Positions 1 through 8,329 of a stretch of DNA of 23,363 bases are shown piece by piece (position 1 is the first letter of the stretch; every line of letters begins with the position of its first letter). The notes under the pieces are model-generated. The model searched no databases. It was not told the DNA's origin and saw nothing but the letters and a program-made list of their open reading frames with translations. The position numbers and the translations under genes were made by a program. This stretch comes from Peptococcaceae bacterium UBA7185 (GTDB lineage: Bacteria; Bacillota; Peptococcia; Peptococcales; Peptococcaceae): NCBI GenBank assembly GCA_002491065.1, contig DKVF01000092.1, forward strand, positions 1 to 23,363, written 5' to 3'.

Positions 1-1494
1 ACAGTTTACGCCGCATGGGGCTATGATGAGAATGACAACGGAACAGCCGATGTGCTGGAGACCTATACCCTCACCTATGACCTCAACGGCGGCAACGAAG
101 CTGCACCGGCAAAGGTATCGGGCATTAAAAAGAACACCGAGATCATATTGACAGCGGAGAAGAACTTTACCAGAAATCCCGATGAGATCTTTGCGGGCTG
201 GAGTGTGAAAAAGTTAGATGCCGCGCTCACGGCGGAGACGAAACAGGAGGATGTGGAAAAGTTCCTGATCACCGGAACAACGTATCGGATCGGAACGGCG
301 GATGTAACCCTCTACGCTGTGTGGGCGATTGACAGCAATGGAGATGGAACGCCGGACTATCAGACCACCTATACCGTGACCTACGATCTCAACGGCGGCG
401 AGGGTGCCGTTGATGAGACCTACGACTTGGAGAGAATGGCGCCCAACACGGTTATCACGGTCAAGAAAGCTCCCATCAGGAGCGGCTACACCTTCAATGG
501 ATGGATTGCTGGCGCAGATATTTATCAGCCTGGCGATGTACTCACGGTGACTGGAAATATCACTCTGACTGCGCAATGGAGTAGCACGGCTGGATCCGGC
601 GGCGGGAGCAGCGGGAGTACCTACTATATCCTGCACTGGCAGTCCAACGGCGGCACAGAATACGGCGATGCGCAATATGCGGGAAATACGGTAGCCCGCC
701 TTGACAGGGTTCCTGTCCGTGAGGGCTATACCTTCACCGGCTGGTATGCCGATGCGGCATTGACCCAGCGCATCACAGAGATTCGGATGAACGAAAATAA
801 GACTGTCTATGCCGGCTGGGAACCCACTGATGTGCCCCAATGGCTCAACGGCGAGACGCATTTTGCCTATGTGTTCGGTTATGAGGACGGCACTGTGCAT
901 CCGCTGCACAACATCAGCCGGGCCGAGGTGGCTGCCATCTTCTTCCGTCTGCTGGACGGAGAGCTTCGGGACGGAAATCTGACGGCCTCCAACACCTTTG
1001 CTGATGTCCAGGAGGGCGATTGGTACAATACTTCTGTTTCCACCATGGCAAGGCTGGGCATTCTCAAGGGCCGCACTGGGGACTGCTTTGACCCCGGCGC
1101 ACCCATTACCCGCGCCGAGTTCGCTGCCATCTGTGCCCGCTTTGATACTTCCGGGCACAGCGGCGGCAGCAGCTTCACCGACATCAGCGGCCACTGGGCG
1201 CAGGGAGAGATTGCGCGCGCCGCAGCCCTGGGCTGGATCAGAGGTTATGAGGACGGCACCTTCCGTCCGGAGAACTATATCACCCGTGCCGAGGCCATGA
1301 CCATGATCAATCGCATGCTCAACCGTCTGCCGCAGAGCGAGGCGGATCTGCTGAAGGGCATGAAAATCTGGTCGGATAACAAGCCCGGCACCTGGTACTA
1401 CCTGACGGTGCAGGAGGCCACCAACAGTCATGCGTTCACCCGCAAGGATGATGTGCATGAACAGTGGACAAAACTGACTGCTGACGAAGTATGA
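1..1494 (+). CDS. Secreted surface protein with Listeria-Bacteroides repeats and SLH domains (5' end outside window)
   Basis: The frame is open from base 1 (TVYAAWGYDEND...), so the true start lies left of the window; the GTG at 52 is internal. Three beta-type repeats of the Flg_new/Listeria-Bacteroides class are visible, each beginning with Y-x-x-x-Y/W-x-x-N-G-G and closing with a GW or W motif (near residues 5-90, 105-175 and 190-260, counted from codon 52). A Gly/Ser-rich linker separates the second and third. The last ~200 residues carry SLH modules with the F-A-D-V/F-T-D-I, ITRAE and GYEDGTFRPE signatures. SLH modules normally bind secondary cell-wall polymers, so the protein is probably anchored in the cell wall. 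Its ligand is unknown. The gene ends at TGA 1492-1494 and is followed by a terminator. Confidence 0.85.
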   Translation, partial: TVYAAWGYDENDNGTADVLETYTLTYDLNGGNEAAPAKVSGIKKNTEIILTAEKNFTRNPDEIFAGWSVKKLDAALTAETKQEDVEKFLITGTTYRIGTADVTLYAVWAIDSNGDGTPDYQTTYTVTYDLNGGEGAVDETYDLERMAPNTVITVKKAPIRSGYTFNGWIAGADIYQPGDVLTVTGNITLTAQWSSTAGSGGGSSGSTYYILHWQSNGGTEYGDAQYAGNTVARLDRVPVREGYTFTGWYADAALTQRITEIRMNENKTVYAGWEPTDVPQWLNGETHFAYVFGYEDGTVHPLHNISRAEVAAIFFRLLDGELRDGNLTASNTFADVQEGDWYNTSVSTMARLGILKGRTGDCFDPGAPITRAEFAAICARFDTSGHSGGSSFTDISGHWAQGEIARAAALGWIRGYEDGTFRPENYITRAEAMTMINRMLNRLPQSEADLLKGMKIWSDNKPGTWYYLTVQEATNSHAFTRKDDVHEQWTKLTADEV

Positions 1495-1542
1495 CCGCGT
1501 ATCGGCAGCAATCGTATCATTGCACGGTAAGCGGGCAAAGAC

Positions 1543-1577
1543 AAAGGCGTGACGGTTTTCATCCCGTCACGCCTTTT
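1543..1577 (+). terminator. Rho-independent terminator of the SLH gene
   Basis: A perfect 13-bp stem (1543-1555 with 1564-1576) encloses an 8-base loop and ends in TTTT. It lies about 50 bases after the stop codon of the surface-protein gene. Confidence 0.85.
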
Positions 1578-1602
1578 ATCGGCAGCGAAACGTTTTACAG
1601 CA

Positions 1603-1636
1603 GCGTTACAGTTTACTTGAAAAAGTACTGTAACGC
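1603..1636. repeat. Inverted repeat GCGTTACAGT...ACTGTAACGC
   Basis: Perfect 10-bp arms (1603-1612 and 1627-1636) enclose a 14-base centre, which itself forms ACTT-GAAA-AAGT. No T-run follows, so it is not an obvious terminator. It sits in the otherwise empty 1578-1750 gap between two terminators. It could be an operator, a recombination site or the end of a decayed element. Confidence 0.6.
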
Positions 1637-1751
1637 ATAGAAAATCAACAGGGATAGTGAAAGTGCATTACATCAAAAAAGAAACGTGTGTAAAAAAGGA
1701 TGCGGAATGTGAACCAGTATATTTTTCATCGTTGAGAAGTTCTACCTATAT

Positions 1752-1804
1752 AAAACAGCCTGCCTTGTATTTCCTTATGTAGGGAGACAAAGCAGGCTAT
1801 TTTT
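1752..1804. terminator. Bidirectional terminator
   Basis: The stem 1757-1768/1787-1798 (AGCCTGC... with ...GCAGGCT) has one mismatch. It has TTTTT on the plus side and AAAA on the left flank, which reads as UUUU on the minus strand. It closes the minus-strand ABC importer operon, whose last gene stops at 1814. Confidence 0.8.
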
Positions 1805-1813
1805 CTGTCTTGT

Positions 1814-2857
1814 TTAGCGGCTTGGCATGGTCACAGTGTCGATTGCAGTTTGGGCAAATTGGGTGGTGACGATTTTGTCATAGTCGGCCCGCTGTTCTAA
1901 TTGCCCTGCCAGAGCCATGACGTCCATGAGCTTTTCCAGTGCTTCCCGTTCTAAAAGGGGATTGGTGTCCCATGCCTCGATATTCTTGTAGCGCTGGACG
2001 ATGATGGTGAGGTCTTCTATGGATAGGTCTTCAAAATAAGGCGCCAGCAGCGGAGCGATATCGGCGGCGTCGTTTTGGGCAACGAATTGCTGACCTTTGT
2101 AGATGGCATTGGTAAATTTCTGAATGATTTCAGGGTTGGCTTCCATATAGGATTTGCTGGCGGAGTAGGCGGTGTAAGGAATATTGCCGGATTGTGCGCC
2201 GATAGAGGCGAGAATATAGCCTTTTCCTTCTCTCTCAAATTGCGTGGCGGTAGGCTCAAACAATGTGACATAATCGCCTTCGCCGGATGCAAAGCTTCCT
2301 GCCATAGCGGCAAATTGGATGTCGGTGCGCACATTCACAGGTTTGCTTTCGTCATCTACGCCGATATCCAGACCGTTAGTCTTCAGTACATATTCCAGGG
2401 TCATTTCCGGCACGCCGCCTTTTCGGCCGCCGATGATTTCTGCTTCTGTGAGCTGAGCGAAGTTAAAATCGTTCACTGGCTCCCGTCCGACAAAGAAGCT
2501 GCCGTCCCGCTGGGTCAACTGGGCAAAATTGACGGCGTAATCCTCCAAATTCTGATTTGCCACATAAATGCTGGCTTCCGGTCCCATAAGACCTACCTGA
2601 ATTTCATCGGAAATCAGGGCGCTCATGACCTTATCGGCGCCCTGCAGGTTGATTAAATCAATTTCCAGCCCTTCGTCAGCAAAGTATCCCAGACTCATGG
2701 CCACATAGCCCGGCGCGTAAAAAATACTGTGAGCGACTTCTCCCACGGTGATTTTCTGCAGCTCGGCGGTCTCTTTCTGCGGTTCGGCGGCGCCGCAGCC
2801 GCTGAACAGAAACAGTGCTGCACACAAAAGCGCTGCAATCCATTTTTTTTGTTTCAA
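1814..2857 (-). CDS. ABC importer substrate-binding lipoprotein, NMT1/SsuA-like
   Basis: A 347-aa lipoprotein. The signal peptide has a KQKK N-terminus, a hydrophobic core and a lipobox LFSGC, so Cys21 would be lipid-modified. The mature part begins ITVGEVAHSIFYAPGYVAM, followed by ...LGYFADEGLEIDL, the usual opening of nitrate/sulfonate/taurine or thiamine-pyrimidine (NMT1-like) binding proteins. The start is TTG at 2857, preceded by AGGAGG with an 8-base spacer; there is no competing ATG. It is the last gene of a minus-strand operon, 12 bases after the permease. The protein should capture a small organic solute outside the membrane and hand it to the permease. The solute cannot be read from the sequence, and no thiamine riboswitch is visible upstream. 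Confidence 0.85.
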   Translation of the reverse strand: MKQKKWIAALLCAALFLFSGCGAAEPQKETAELQKITVGEVAHSIFYAPGYVAMSLGYFADEGLEIDLINLQGADKVMSALISDEIQVGLMGPEASIYVANQNLEDYAVNFAQLTQRDGSFFVGREPVNDFNFAQLTEAEIIGGRKGGVPEMTLEYVLKTNGLDIGVDDESKPVNVRTDIQFAAMAGSFASGEGDYVTLFEPTATQFEREGKGYILASIGAQSGNIPYTAYSASKSYMEANPEIIQKFTNAIYKGQQFVAQNDAADIAPLLAPYFEDLSIEDLTIIVQRYKNIEAWDTNPLLEREALEKLMDVMALAGQLEQRADYDKIVTTQFAQTAIDTVTMPSR

Positions 2858-2869
2858 AGTGATTCCCTC

Positions 2870-3676
2870 CTAAAGTTTTTTTATATGATGTTCCAGGAGA
2901 TTGAGCAGACTGTTCAAAAACCAGGCGCAAACAGCCAAAATCACAACTCCCATCATCACCAGGTCCAAACGGAATACCTGACTGCCATAGACGATCAGAT
3001 AGCCAATTCCGCAGCGGGAGACAAGAAATTCTCCTACAATCACCCCAATCAGGCACAAGCCCATATTGATTTTGGCCAGACTCAGCATATTATCGCGGTT
3101 TGCCGGTAAAATCAGCTTATATAAAATCTGGCCCCGCGTGGCGCCAAAGCTTTGCAGCATACGGACTTTATCCTCATCGACGCTGCGGAAATCTGTGTAG
3201 GCAGAAATAATGGTTACCACAATACAGATGGATACCGCCACGGCAATGATACCGGGCATACCGGCGCCGAACCAGACGATGACGATGGGTGCCAGCGCAG
3301 TTTTGGGCAGCGCATTGAGGACTACCAGAAAGGGGTCCAGAATACGCGAGAGAATGGGCTTCCACCAGAGTAGTGTGGCGATGGCGATTCCAGAGAATGT
3401 GCCGATGAAGAAGCCTGCAAAGGTTTCCTCCATGGTAATGCCGATATGGCGCCAGATGGTGCCGTTGGAAAAATAGGTCCAGAAAATCTGCAAAACAGCG
3501 CTGGGGCAGCTGAAGAGAAAGGTGTCAAGTATCCCAAGACGGGCGGCAGCTTCCCACAAGATTAAAAATCCTGCCAAAAGGAATATCTGTATACCGCGAA
3601 TTTTTTGCTTCTCGCGTTTGTGCTGTAAAAGCCAGGCCTGATGCGCTGTCTTTGTCTGTTCAGCTGTGAGAGGCAT
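2870..3676 (-). CDS. ABC importer permease, SsuC/TauC-like
   Basis: A 268-aa integral membrane protein with about six hydrophobic segments, the first at residues 29-46. The cytoplasmic EAA-type coupling loop is visible near residues 168-193 (KVRMLQSFGATRGQILYKLILPA in part), with the conserved SFGA...LILPA spacing of the BPD_transp_1 family. It forms the membrane channel of the importer and contacts the ATPase through this loop. The ATG start at 3676 lies inside the end of the ATPase gene (17-base overlap), which implies translational coupling. The short highly charged N-terminus is usual for this class. Confidence 0.87.
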   Translation of the reverse strand: MPLTAEQTKTAHQAWLLQHKREKQKIRGIQIFLLAGFLILWEAAARLGILDTFLFSCPSAVLQIFWTYFSNGTIWRHIGITMEETFAGFFIGTFSGIAIATLLWWKPILSRILDPFLVVLNALPKTALAPIVIVWFGAGMPGIIAVAVSICIVVTIISAYTDFRSVDEDKVRMLQSFGATRGQILYKLILPANRDNMLSLAKINMGLCLIGVIVGEFLVSRCGIGYLIVYGSQVFRLDLVMMGVVILAVCAWFLNSLLNLLEHHIKKL

Positions 3677-4424
3677 CCTGCATCATCTCCTCCCAAATAA
3701 TGTTGAAATACTCTTGAAATTCAGGTGCCTTTCTGGCGTTGAGCGGTGTGTGGGGCTGCTCGGTTGTAAGCTGTATACGATAAGTTGTTCTGATTTTTGC
3801 CGGACGTTTGCTCAGCGTGTAAATGGTGTCGGCAAAGCTGATGGCTTCACTGATATCGTGTGTGACCAAAAGGGTGGTTTTCTTTTCCTGGCGGATGATG
3901 TTACAGATATCTTCGCTGACGGTAAGTCTGGTTTGCGAATCAAGGGCTGAAAAGGGTTCATCCAAAAGCAGGATATCAGGGTCTACTGCCAGGGTGCGAA
4001 TGAGCGCTGCCCGCTGACGCATCCCGCCGGAAAGCTCTGTGGGATACCGTTTGCGAAATTCCCACAGGCCGTAGGTGCGCAGCAGCCGCTCTATTTTTTG
4101 TTGATGCAGATCGGAGTTTTGCAGATGCTGTATTTCCAAGCCAATGCAGACATTGTCATAGATTGTGCGCCAATCCAGCAAATGGTCCCGCTGAAACATG
4201 TAGCCGATGGTGCCTTGTCGGTTTATGGTGCCGCCGGTGGGGGCGAGCAGGCCGGAAAGAATATTCAGAATGGTACTTTTTCCGCAGCCTGATGGCCCCA
4301 ACAGTGCGCCAATCTCTCCCTGCTGCAGTGAGAAGCTGATGTCGTCCAGCACAGGCAGCACACCGTCTTGATTGAAAAATGTCATGGAGATATGTTCTAA
4401 TGAGAGTAAAGGCTCTGCCTTCAT
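3660..4424 (-). CDS. ABC importer ATP-binding protein, SsuB/TauB-like
   Basis: A 254-aa ABC ATPase. Visible motifs are Walker A GPSGCGKST (43-51), Q-loop Gln78 (GYMFQRDHLLDW), signature LSGGMRQR (131-138), Walker B ILLLDEP (151-157) and switch His189 (LLVTHD). The Q-loop context with LLDW/LLPW is characteristic of the nitrate/sulfonate/taurine subfamily. It powers uptake together with the permease and lipoprotein that follow. ATG 4424 is preceded by AAGGAAGTG. First gene of the operon; a candidate promoter and a short hairpin lie upstream. Confidence 0.92.
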   Translation of the reverse strand: MKAEPLLSLEHISMTFFNQDGVLPVLDDISFSLQQGEIGALLGPSGCGKSTILNILSGLLAPTGGTINRQGTIGYMFQRDHLLDWRTIYDNVCIGLEIQHLQNSDLHQQKIERLLRTYGLWEFRKRYPTELSGGMRQRAALIRTLAVDPDILLLDEPFSALDSQTRLTVSEDICNIIRQEKKTTLLVTHDISEAISFADTIYTLSKRPAKIRTTYRIQLTTEQPHTPLNARKAPEFQEYFNIIWEEMMQDASHS

Positions 4425-4450
4425 AAAAATTCACTTCCTTTATTGATCGG

Positions 4451-4472
4451 CGGAACAGCGTTCCGTTTTTTT
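4451..4472 (+). other. Short hairpin with T7 tail in the leader of the ABC operon
   Basis: CGGAAC-AGC-GTTCCG (4451-4465) followed by seven T on the plus strand. It looks like a terminator for plus-strand transcription, but no plus-strand gene lies upstream for 2.9 kb. On the minus strand it falls between the candidate promoter and the ATPase start, so it could instead be a leader hairpin or operator. Confidence 0.45.
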
Positions 4473-4482
4473 AGTTCTCTAT

Positions 4483-4513
4483 AGTATATTTTGCCAGGAT
4501 GAAAAGGTGACAA
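4483..4513 (-). promoter_or_regulatory. Candidate sigma-A promoter of the ABC importer operon
   Basis: On the minus strand TTGTCA (4508-4513) is followed by TATACT (4483-4488, spacer 19) or AATATA (4485-4490, spacer 17). It is the only reasonable pair in the gap before the ATPase gene. Confidence 0.4.
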
Positions 4514-4593
4514 AAAGCGAAGGGATTGCGAGATTTGCACATTGGTTTTCTGCTTGCTTTGTGTTACAATATTTCTACATCAGATAAACTATT

Positions 4594-4603
4594 TTTCGCG
4601 AAA
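4594..4603. promoter_or_regulatory. Palindrome TTTCGCGAAA upstream of the peptidase-dnaC operon
   Basis: A perfect 10-bp palindrome in an AT-rich stretch, about 30 bases upstream of the candidate -35 region. The position suits a repressor or activator site, but no regulator is identified. Confidence 0.3.
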
Positions 4604-4624
4604 TTTTTTGTGTAAAGCTGCAAA

Positions 4625-4652
4625 TTACAGTGAAAAAAGACTATACTATAGA
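4625..4652 (+). promoter_or_regulatory. Candidate promoter of the peptidase-sfsA-dnaD-dnaC operon
   Basis: TTACAG (4625-4630) and TATAGA (4647-4652) with a 16-base spacer. An overlapping TATACT at 4642-4647 is an alternative -10. The call rests on weak -35 matching. Confidence 0.35.
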
Positions 4653-4684
4653 TAGAAACAAGAAGCAAAGGAAGGATGAAGACA

Positions 4685-5803
4685 ATGATACAGGAACAAC
4701 GTTTGGTACAAACTTTATTGGAATTGGTGCAGTTGGATTCGGAGAGTAAAAATGAGCGGGCGATAGCCGACTATGTGACGGCAAAGCTGCGCGCTTTGGG
4801 ATATACAGTGACAGAAGATGAGGCGGGCAAGCAGTTTGGCGGCAATGCAGGCAATGTGCTGGCTTATAAGGCGGGCAACTGCGCGGGCAAAAGTGTGCTT
4901 TTCTGTTCTCATATGGATACTGTGGTGCCGGGAAATGGCGTGAAACCTATTGTAGAAGACGGTATCATAAAAAGTGACGGAACAACAGTACTGGGCGGAG
5001 ATGACAAAGCCGGCATCGCCGCTGTGCTGGAAGCGGTAACTGCCTTGGAAGAAGCAAATATTCCTCACGGACCGGTACAGGTGATTTTTACCGTGGCTGA
5101 GGAAATTGGTCTGCTGGGCGCCAAATATGTGGATTTAGAGAAGATTCCGCCTGTGGATGGGGCGTTCTTTTTTGACAGCGACGGGATGCCCAATGAAATC
5201 TGCGTGGCGTCACCCTATCATATTGATTTGACGGTGACCTTCCAGGGAAAAGCAGCCCACGCCGGTGTGGAGCCGGAAAAGGGCATCAGTGCCGTGCAAA
5301 TGGCGGCGAAGGCTATTGCCAATATGCGCTTAGGCCGTTTAGATGAAGAAACCACTGCGAATATCGGCATTATTCAGGGCGGGCGGGCTACCAATGTAGT
5401 TGCCGGAGAGACGGTTCTCTACGGAGAGGCGCGCAGCCTGAACAAAGAGAAGGTGGACGGGCAGATTGCCCATATGATTGCTTGCTGTGAGGAAGCTGCA
5501 CAGGAGATGGGCGGCACAGCAGTATGTAAGGTAGAAGAGTGTTATGCGGCCATTGATTTGGACCCGGAAAGCGTGACAGTGCAGTTGGCCTGTGCGGCTG
5601 TGCGCCGTTTGGGCTTGGAGCCTCATTTGGTGAAAAGCGGCGGTGGCAGCGACGCCAATGTGTTCTGCGGAAAAGGGATTCCCGCCACCAATGTGGGTGT
5701 GGGCATGACCAACGTACACAGTGTGGAGGAATATTTGAAGATCAGCGAAATGAAAACAGCAGCGGAGTTTGTGCTGGCAGTGATAGAGGAAGCCCGGGCA
5801 TGA
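4685..5803 (+). CDS. M20-family metallopeptidase, PepT-like
   Basis: About 372 aa. The zinc-binding pattern of M20 peptidases is complete (numbering from ATG 4685): His76 in SHMDT, Asp106-Asp107 in GGDDKAG, catalytic Glu139 and ligand Glu140 in AEEIG, Asp164 in DSDG, and His345 in NVHSVEE. An internal dimerisation/lid domain is marked by GKAAHAGVEPEKG. The family includes tripeptidase T and related di/tripeptide exopeptidases, so cytoplasmic peptide hydrolysis is likely; the exact substrate is not. The ATG at 4676 touches the AGGAAGG ribosome site, so the ATG at 4685, 9 bases after it, is the better start. The stop overlaps the sfsA start by 4 bases (ATGA). Confidence 0.88.
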   Translation: MIQEQRLVQTLLELVQLDSESKNERAIADYVTAKLRALGYTVTEDEAGKQFGGNAGNVLAYKAGNCAGKSVLFCSHMDTVVPGNGVKPIVEDGIIKSDGTTVLGGDDKAGIAAVLEAVTALEEANIPHGPVQVIFTVAEEIGLLGAKYVDLEKIPPVDGAFFFDSDGMPNEICVASPYHIDLTVTFQGKAAHAGVEPEKGISAVQMAAKAIANMRLGRLDEETTANIGIIQGGRATNVVAGETVLYGEARSLNKEKVDGQIAHMIACCEEAAQEMGGTAVCKVEECYAAIDLDPESVTVQLACAAVRRLGLEPHLVKSGGGSDANVFCGKGIPATNVGVGMTNVHSVEEYLKISEMKTAAEFVLAVIEEARA

Positions 5804-6537
5804 ACACAGTGGTGCAGGAAAAATTATTTCCGCTGGGCCCCTTGCTGGAGGCAAAGTTTTTGAAACGGGAGAATCGTTTTCGGGCACAGGTAGAGCTGCA
5901 GGGCGAGGTGGTACCGGTTCATGTGCCTAATTCGGGCCGTATGGAAGAACTGCTGACGCCAGGCGTGGCAGTGTGGGTGTCGCCTGCGTCAGGTGCACAG
6001 CGAAAGACAGCCTATACTTTGCTTTTGGTCAGGCAGGGAACTCGTTTGATTTGTCTGAATGCCCATTTAGCCAACGACTTGATTGCCTTTTGGCTGGCGC
6101 AGGGCATTTTACCGGGCTTTGCAGAAGCTGCAGAAATTGAGCGGGAAAAAGTATACGGTGACAGCCGGATAGATTTTCGCTTGAAGCGGCAAAACCAACT
6201 CTGCTATGTGGAAGTGAAGTCGGTGAACTTATTGGAAGGGAGCACGGCGCGGTTTCCCGACGCGCCAACCAAACGGGGCAGCAAGCATTTGAGCCAGTTG
6301 ATACGCTGCAAAGAAGCAGGGCTGGACAGCGCGGTGATCTTTTTGGTCATGGGAAATGCGGCTCGTGACTTTGCTGTGAACTGGAAGCGGGATCCTGATT
6401 TTGGGGAGCATTTAAAGCTGGCCTATCTGGCTGGTGTAGAAATATATGTATACACCTGTGAGATTCATTTGGAGGGAATTATCTACACAGGTACAATTCC
6501 TTTACAGGAGGAACAACTATGGAAGTCTATGCGTTAA
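5800..6537 (+). CDS. sfsA: SfsA family DNA/RNA nuclease
   Basis: 245 aa. The N-terminal OB-like domain carries HVPNSGRM (41-48), typical of SfsA. The PD-(D/E)xK core is visible as Asp125 (GDSRIDFRL) and Glu138-Val-Lys140 (CYVEVKSV), then FPDAPTKRGSKHLSQL (152-167), the most conserved stretch of the family. SfsA was first described in E. coli as stimulating sugar fermentation, and the fold is that of a nuclease; its cellular role in Bacillota is unclear. It starts at ATG 5800 inside the peptidase stop, with AGAGGAAG upstream, and overlaps the next gene by 19 bases. Confidence 0.93.
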   Translation: MNTVVQEKLFPLGPLLEAKFLKRENRFRAQVELQGEVVPVHVPNSGRMEELLTPGVAVWVSPASGAQRKTAYTLLLVRQGTRLICLNAHLANDLIAFWLAQGILPGFAEAAEIEREKVYGDSRIDFRLKRQNQLCYVEVKSVNLLEGSTARFPDAPTKRGSKHLSQLIRCKEAGLDSAVIFLVMGNAARDFAVNWKRDPDFGEHLKLAYLAGVEIYVYTCEIHLEGIIYTGTIPLQEEQLWKSMR

Positions 6538-7352
6538 TCGGTGCCAGCGGCACCGGAAAGAGTCATAATGCCAATTCGGTGATGGAGCAATATCACATTG
6601 AAATGATGATTGACGACGGCTTATTGATCAAGGATGGCAAAAAAATGGCAGGGACCTCGGCCAAGGCCGAAGAAACTACTGTGGCGGCGGTAAAACGGGC
6701 AATCTTTCACGACCCCATTCATGCTTCCCAGGTGCGGGAACGCATTGCGCAGCTGGAGCCAAAGAAGATTCTGATTCTTGGCACTTCGGAAAGAATGATT
6801 GACCGCATCACAGAGGCACTGGGACTGCCGCAGGTAAAATATAAAATTTTTATTCAGGATATTGCCACGCCGGAGCAGATAGAGCTGGCGCAGACTATGC
6901 GCCGTGAAGGAAAGCACGTCATTCCGCTGCCCAGCATTGAAGTGAAAAAGGATTTGCCCAATTATTGGATTGATTCTATTTTTGGTTTTATGACCAAAAA
7001 GAATAAAGAGAAGGACAAGGATAAGTCAGGCAGTATGGCTGCCGATGATAAGTGCATTGTGCGGCCGAGGTTTTCCCAGTTGGGACGGCTGACCATTGCG
7101 GAGAATGCCATCGAGCAAATTGTGCGCTACAATTTGCTTCAGCAGGAGGAATTTGACCGGGGTGCTAAAATTCAGGTCGATATGAGTGATTTTGGCGTCA
7201 GTATTTACTGTGAGATGAAAATTCGCTTTGGCATTCCCATTCAGTCGGCTATCGAACAGTTTCAGATTCATACCATTCAGGATTTGGATAAGATGACCAA
7301 CCTGACTGTGCAGCGCATTGATGTGCGCATTACAGGGATTACAGTAGGATGA
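6519..7352 (+). CDS. P-loop protein with C-terminal Asp23/Gls24-like domain
   Basis: 277 aa. A Walker A motif GASGTGKS occupies residues 8-15, with a short nucleotide-binding-like N-terminal half (ILILGTSERMIDRI near 85-98). A lysine-rich linker (KKNKEKDKDK) precedes a C-terminal part (about 185-277) with RLTIAENAIEQIVRY and CEMKIRFGIPI...VQRIDVRITGI. That alternation resembles the Asp23/Gls24 (DUF322) alkaline-shock fold. No clear Walker B or kinase lid was found, so catalysis is uncertain. ATG 6519 follows AGGAGG by 7 bases and lies inside sfsA. Its place directly before dnaD and dnaC suggests a housekeeping role. The Asp23 assignment is from recalled pattern only. Confidence 0.65.
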   Translation: MEVYALIGASGTGKSHNANSVMEQYHIEMMIDDGLLIKDGKKMAGTSAKAEETTVAAVKRAIFHDPIHASQVRERIAQLEPKKILILGTSERMIDRITEALGLPQVKYKIFIQDIATPEQIELAQTMRREGKHVIPLPSIEVKKDLPNYWIDSIFGFMTKKNKEKDKDKSGSMAADDKCIVRPRFSQLGRLTIAENAIEQIVRYNLLQQEEFDRGAKIQVDMSDFGVSIYCEMKIRFGIPIQSAIEQFQIHTIQDLDKMTNLTVQRIDVRITGITVG

Positions 7353-7362
7353 GGTGACAGCA

Positions 7363-8301
7363 TTGACGAAACAGAATGTGACCGCTTGGTTTTTTGAGGG
7401 CGGCAGTATCAGTATTCCCAACCGCATGCTGGGGATGATGGAGCAACTGCATTTGAGTTTTGATGATATCGGAAAAATTATCTATCTGCTCTATTGCGGC
7501 GCCGACCAGATTAAGCGCAACGACAAATATGCGGTGGAGGCGGCCAGGACCTTGCACGAAAAAGGACTCATTCACTGGTTCACTGACACGGAAACGGTAG
7601 ATTTTTCTCCGATGTTTGACAAGATGAGCGCCAGCCTTTTGGGAAATGAACCGCTGTATGTTACCGAGGAAGCGGCGAAGTATACGACCTCACAGCTAAA
7701 TTATGCGCAGCTGATCAAAAAGCTGGAGCAGACCTTGGGATTGTTTCTTACTATGCGGGATAAACAGAATATTCAGGAAGCAGTGCAGCGCTATAACTGG
7801 TCTTATGATTTGGTCTATGAAATTTTTGTTAAGCATTATCGCAATCACCGCAGGGAATATGATTTTGGTTTTTTCTGCCGGATGGCCTACGGGGCCAATG
7901 TGCGGGATGAAGTGAGTTTTCAGAATTTTGTACAGGATTTGGACACGGTCACTTCCAAAATGACTGCAGTGTTGCGCAAGCTGGGGCAAAAGAACAGCTA
8001 TCCCAGTGAGCCGGAAAAGGAATTGTACCGCAAATGGTTTTATGAGTGGAAGTTCAGTCACGAACTGATTATGCTGGCAGTGGAAGAGACAGTAGGGGCG
8101 CAGAATCGCCTGCAGTATATGGATACAGTACTTTCTGACTGGCGGGAACAGGGAATTACGACGGCAGAGCTGGTCATGCAGAAGAAACAGCGGCAGGTCA
8201 AAGAAAAGGCAGATAAGAAGCAGACCTCCAAAGAGAAAAAAGTAATTGTGAAGCACAAATTCCAGTCGGATGATCTGGACTTGAGCTTCCTGGAAGAATA
8301 A
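7363..8301 (+). CDS. dnaD: DnaD-like primosome protein
   Basis: About 312 aa. The N-terminal half (ISIPNRMLGMMEQLHLSFDD) fits the winged-helix DnaD_N domain. The middle (near 125-190, LTMRDKQNIQEAVQRY...FVKHYRNHR) fits the DnaD/DnaB2 helical domain. The tail is lysine-rich and ends in DLDLSFLEE. DnaD-family proteins remodel DNA and help load the replicative helicase; the next gene is a helicase-loader ATPase, which supports this. Two starts are possible: GTG 7354 and TTG 7363. TTG 7363 is preferred because GAGGTG ends 6 bases before it. Only about ten bases separate it from the previous gene. Confidence 0.75.
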   Translation: MTKQNVTAWFFEGGSISIPNRMLGMMEQLHLSFDDIGKIIYLLYCGADQIKRNDKYAVEAARTLHEKGLIHWFTDTETVDFSPMFDKMSASLLGNEPLYVTEEAAKYTTSQLNYAQLIKKLEQTLGLFLTMRDKQNIQEAVQRYNWSYDLVYEIFVKHYRNHRREYDFGFFCRMAYGANVRDEVSFQNFVQDLDTVTSKMTAVLRKLGQKNSYPSEPEKELYRKWFYEWKFSHELIMLAVEETVGAQNRLQYMDTVLSDWREQGITTAELVMQKKQRQVKEKADKKQTSKEKKVIVKHKFQSDDLDLSFLEE

Positions 8302-8329
8302 AAGCTATGGCGAGATAGGATGGGATAGG

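Noticed and set aside
214..1458. Long minus-strand open frame opposite the SLH gene
   Set aside because: Mirror of GC-rich repeat-protein codons; no ribosome site and no recognisable domain, while the plus strand has clear SLH and repeat motifs.
4451..4472. Terminator for an upstream plus-strand gene
   Set aside because: No plus-strand gene exists between 1494 and this point; kept only as a hairpin of uncertain role.
4425..4675. Thiamine (TPP) riboswitch for the ABC importer
   Set aside because: The importer could carry a thiamine precursor, but the characteristic CUGAGA and related conserved blocks are not present on the minus strand.
5393..5399. CTACCAA in the peptidase gene as a target of the UUGGUAG loops
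   Set aside because: A seven-base match deep inside a coding region is expected by chance; no extended pairing is visible around it.
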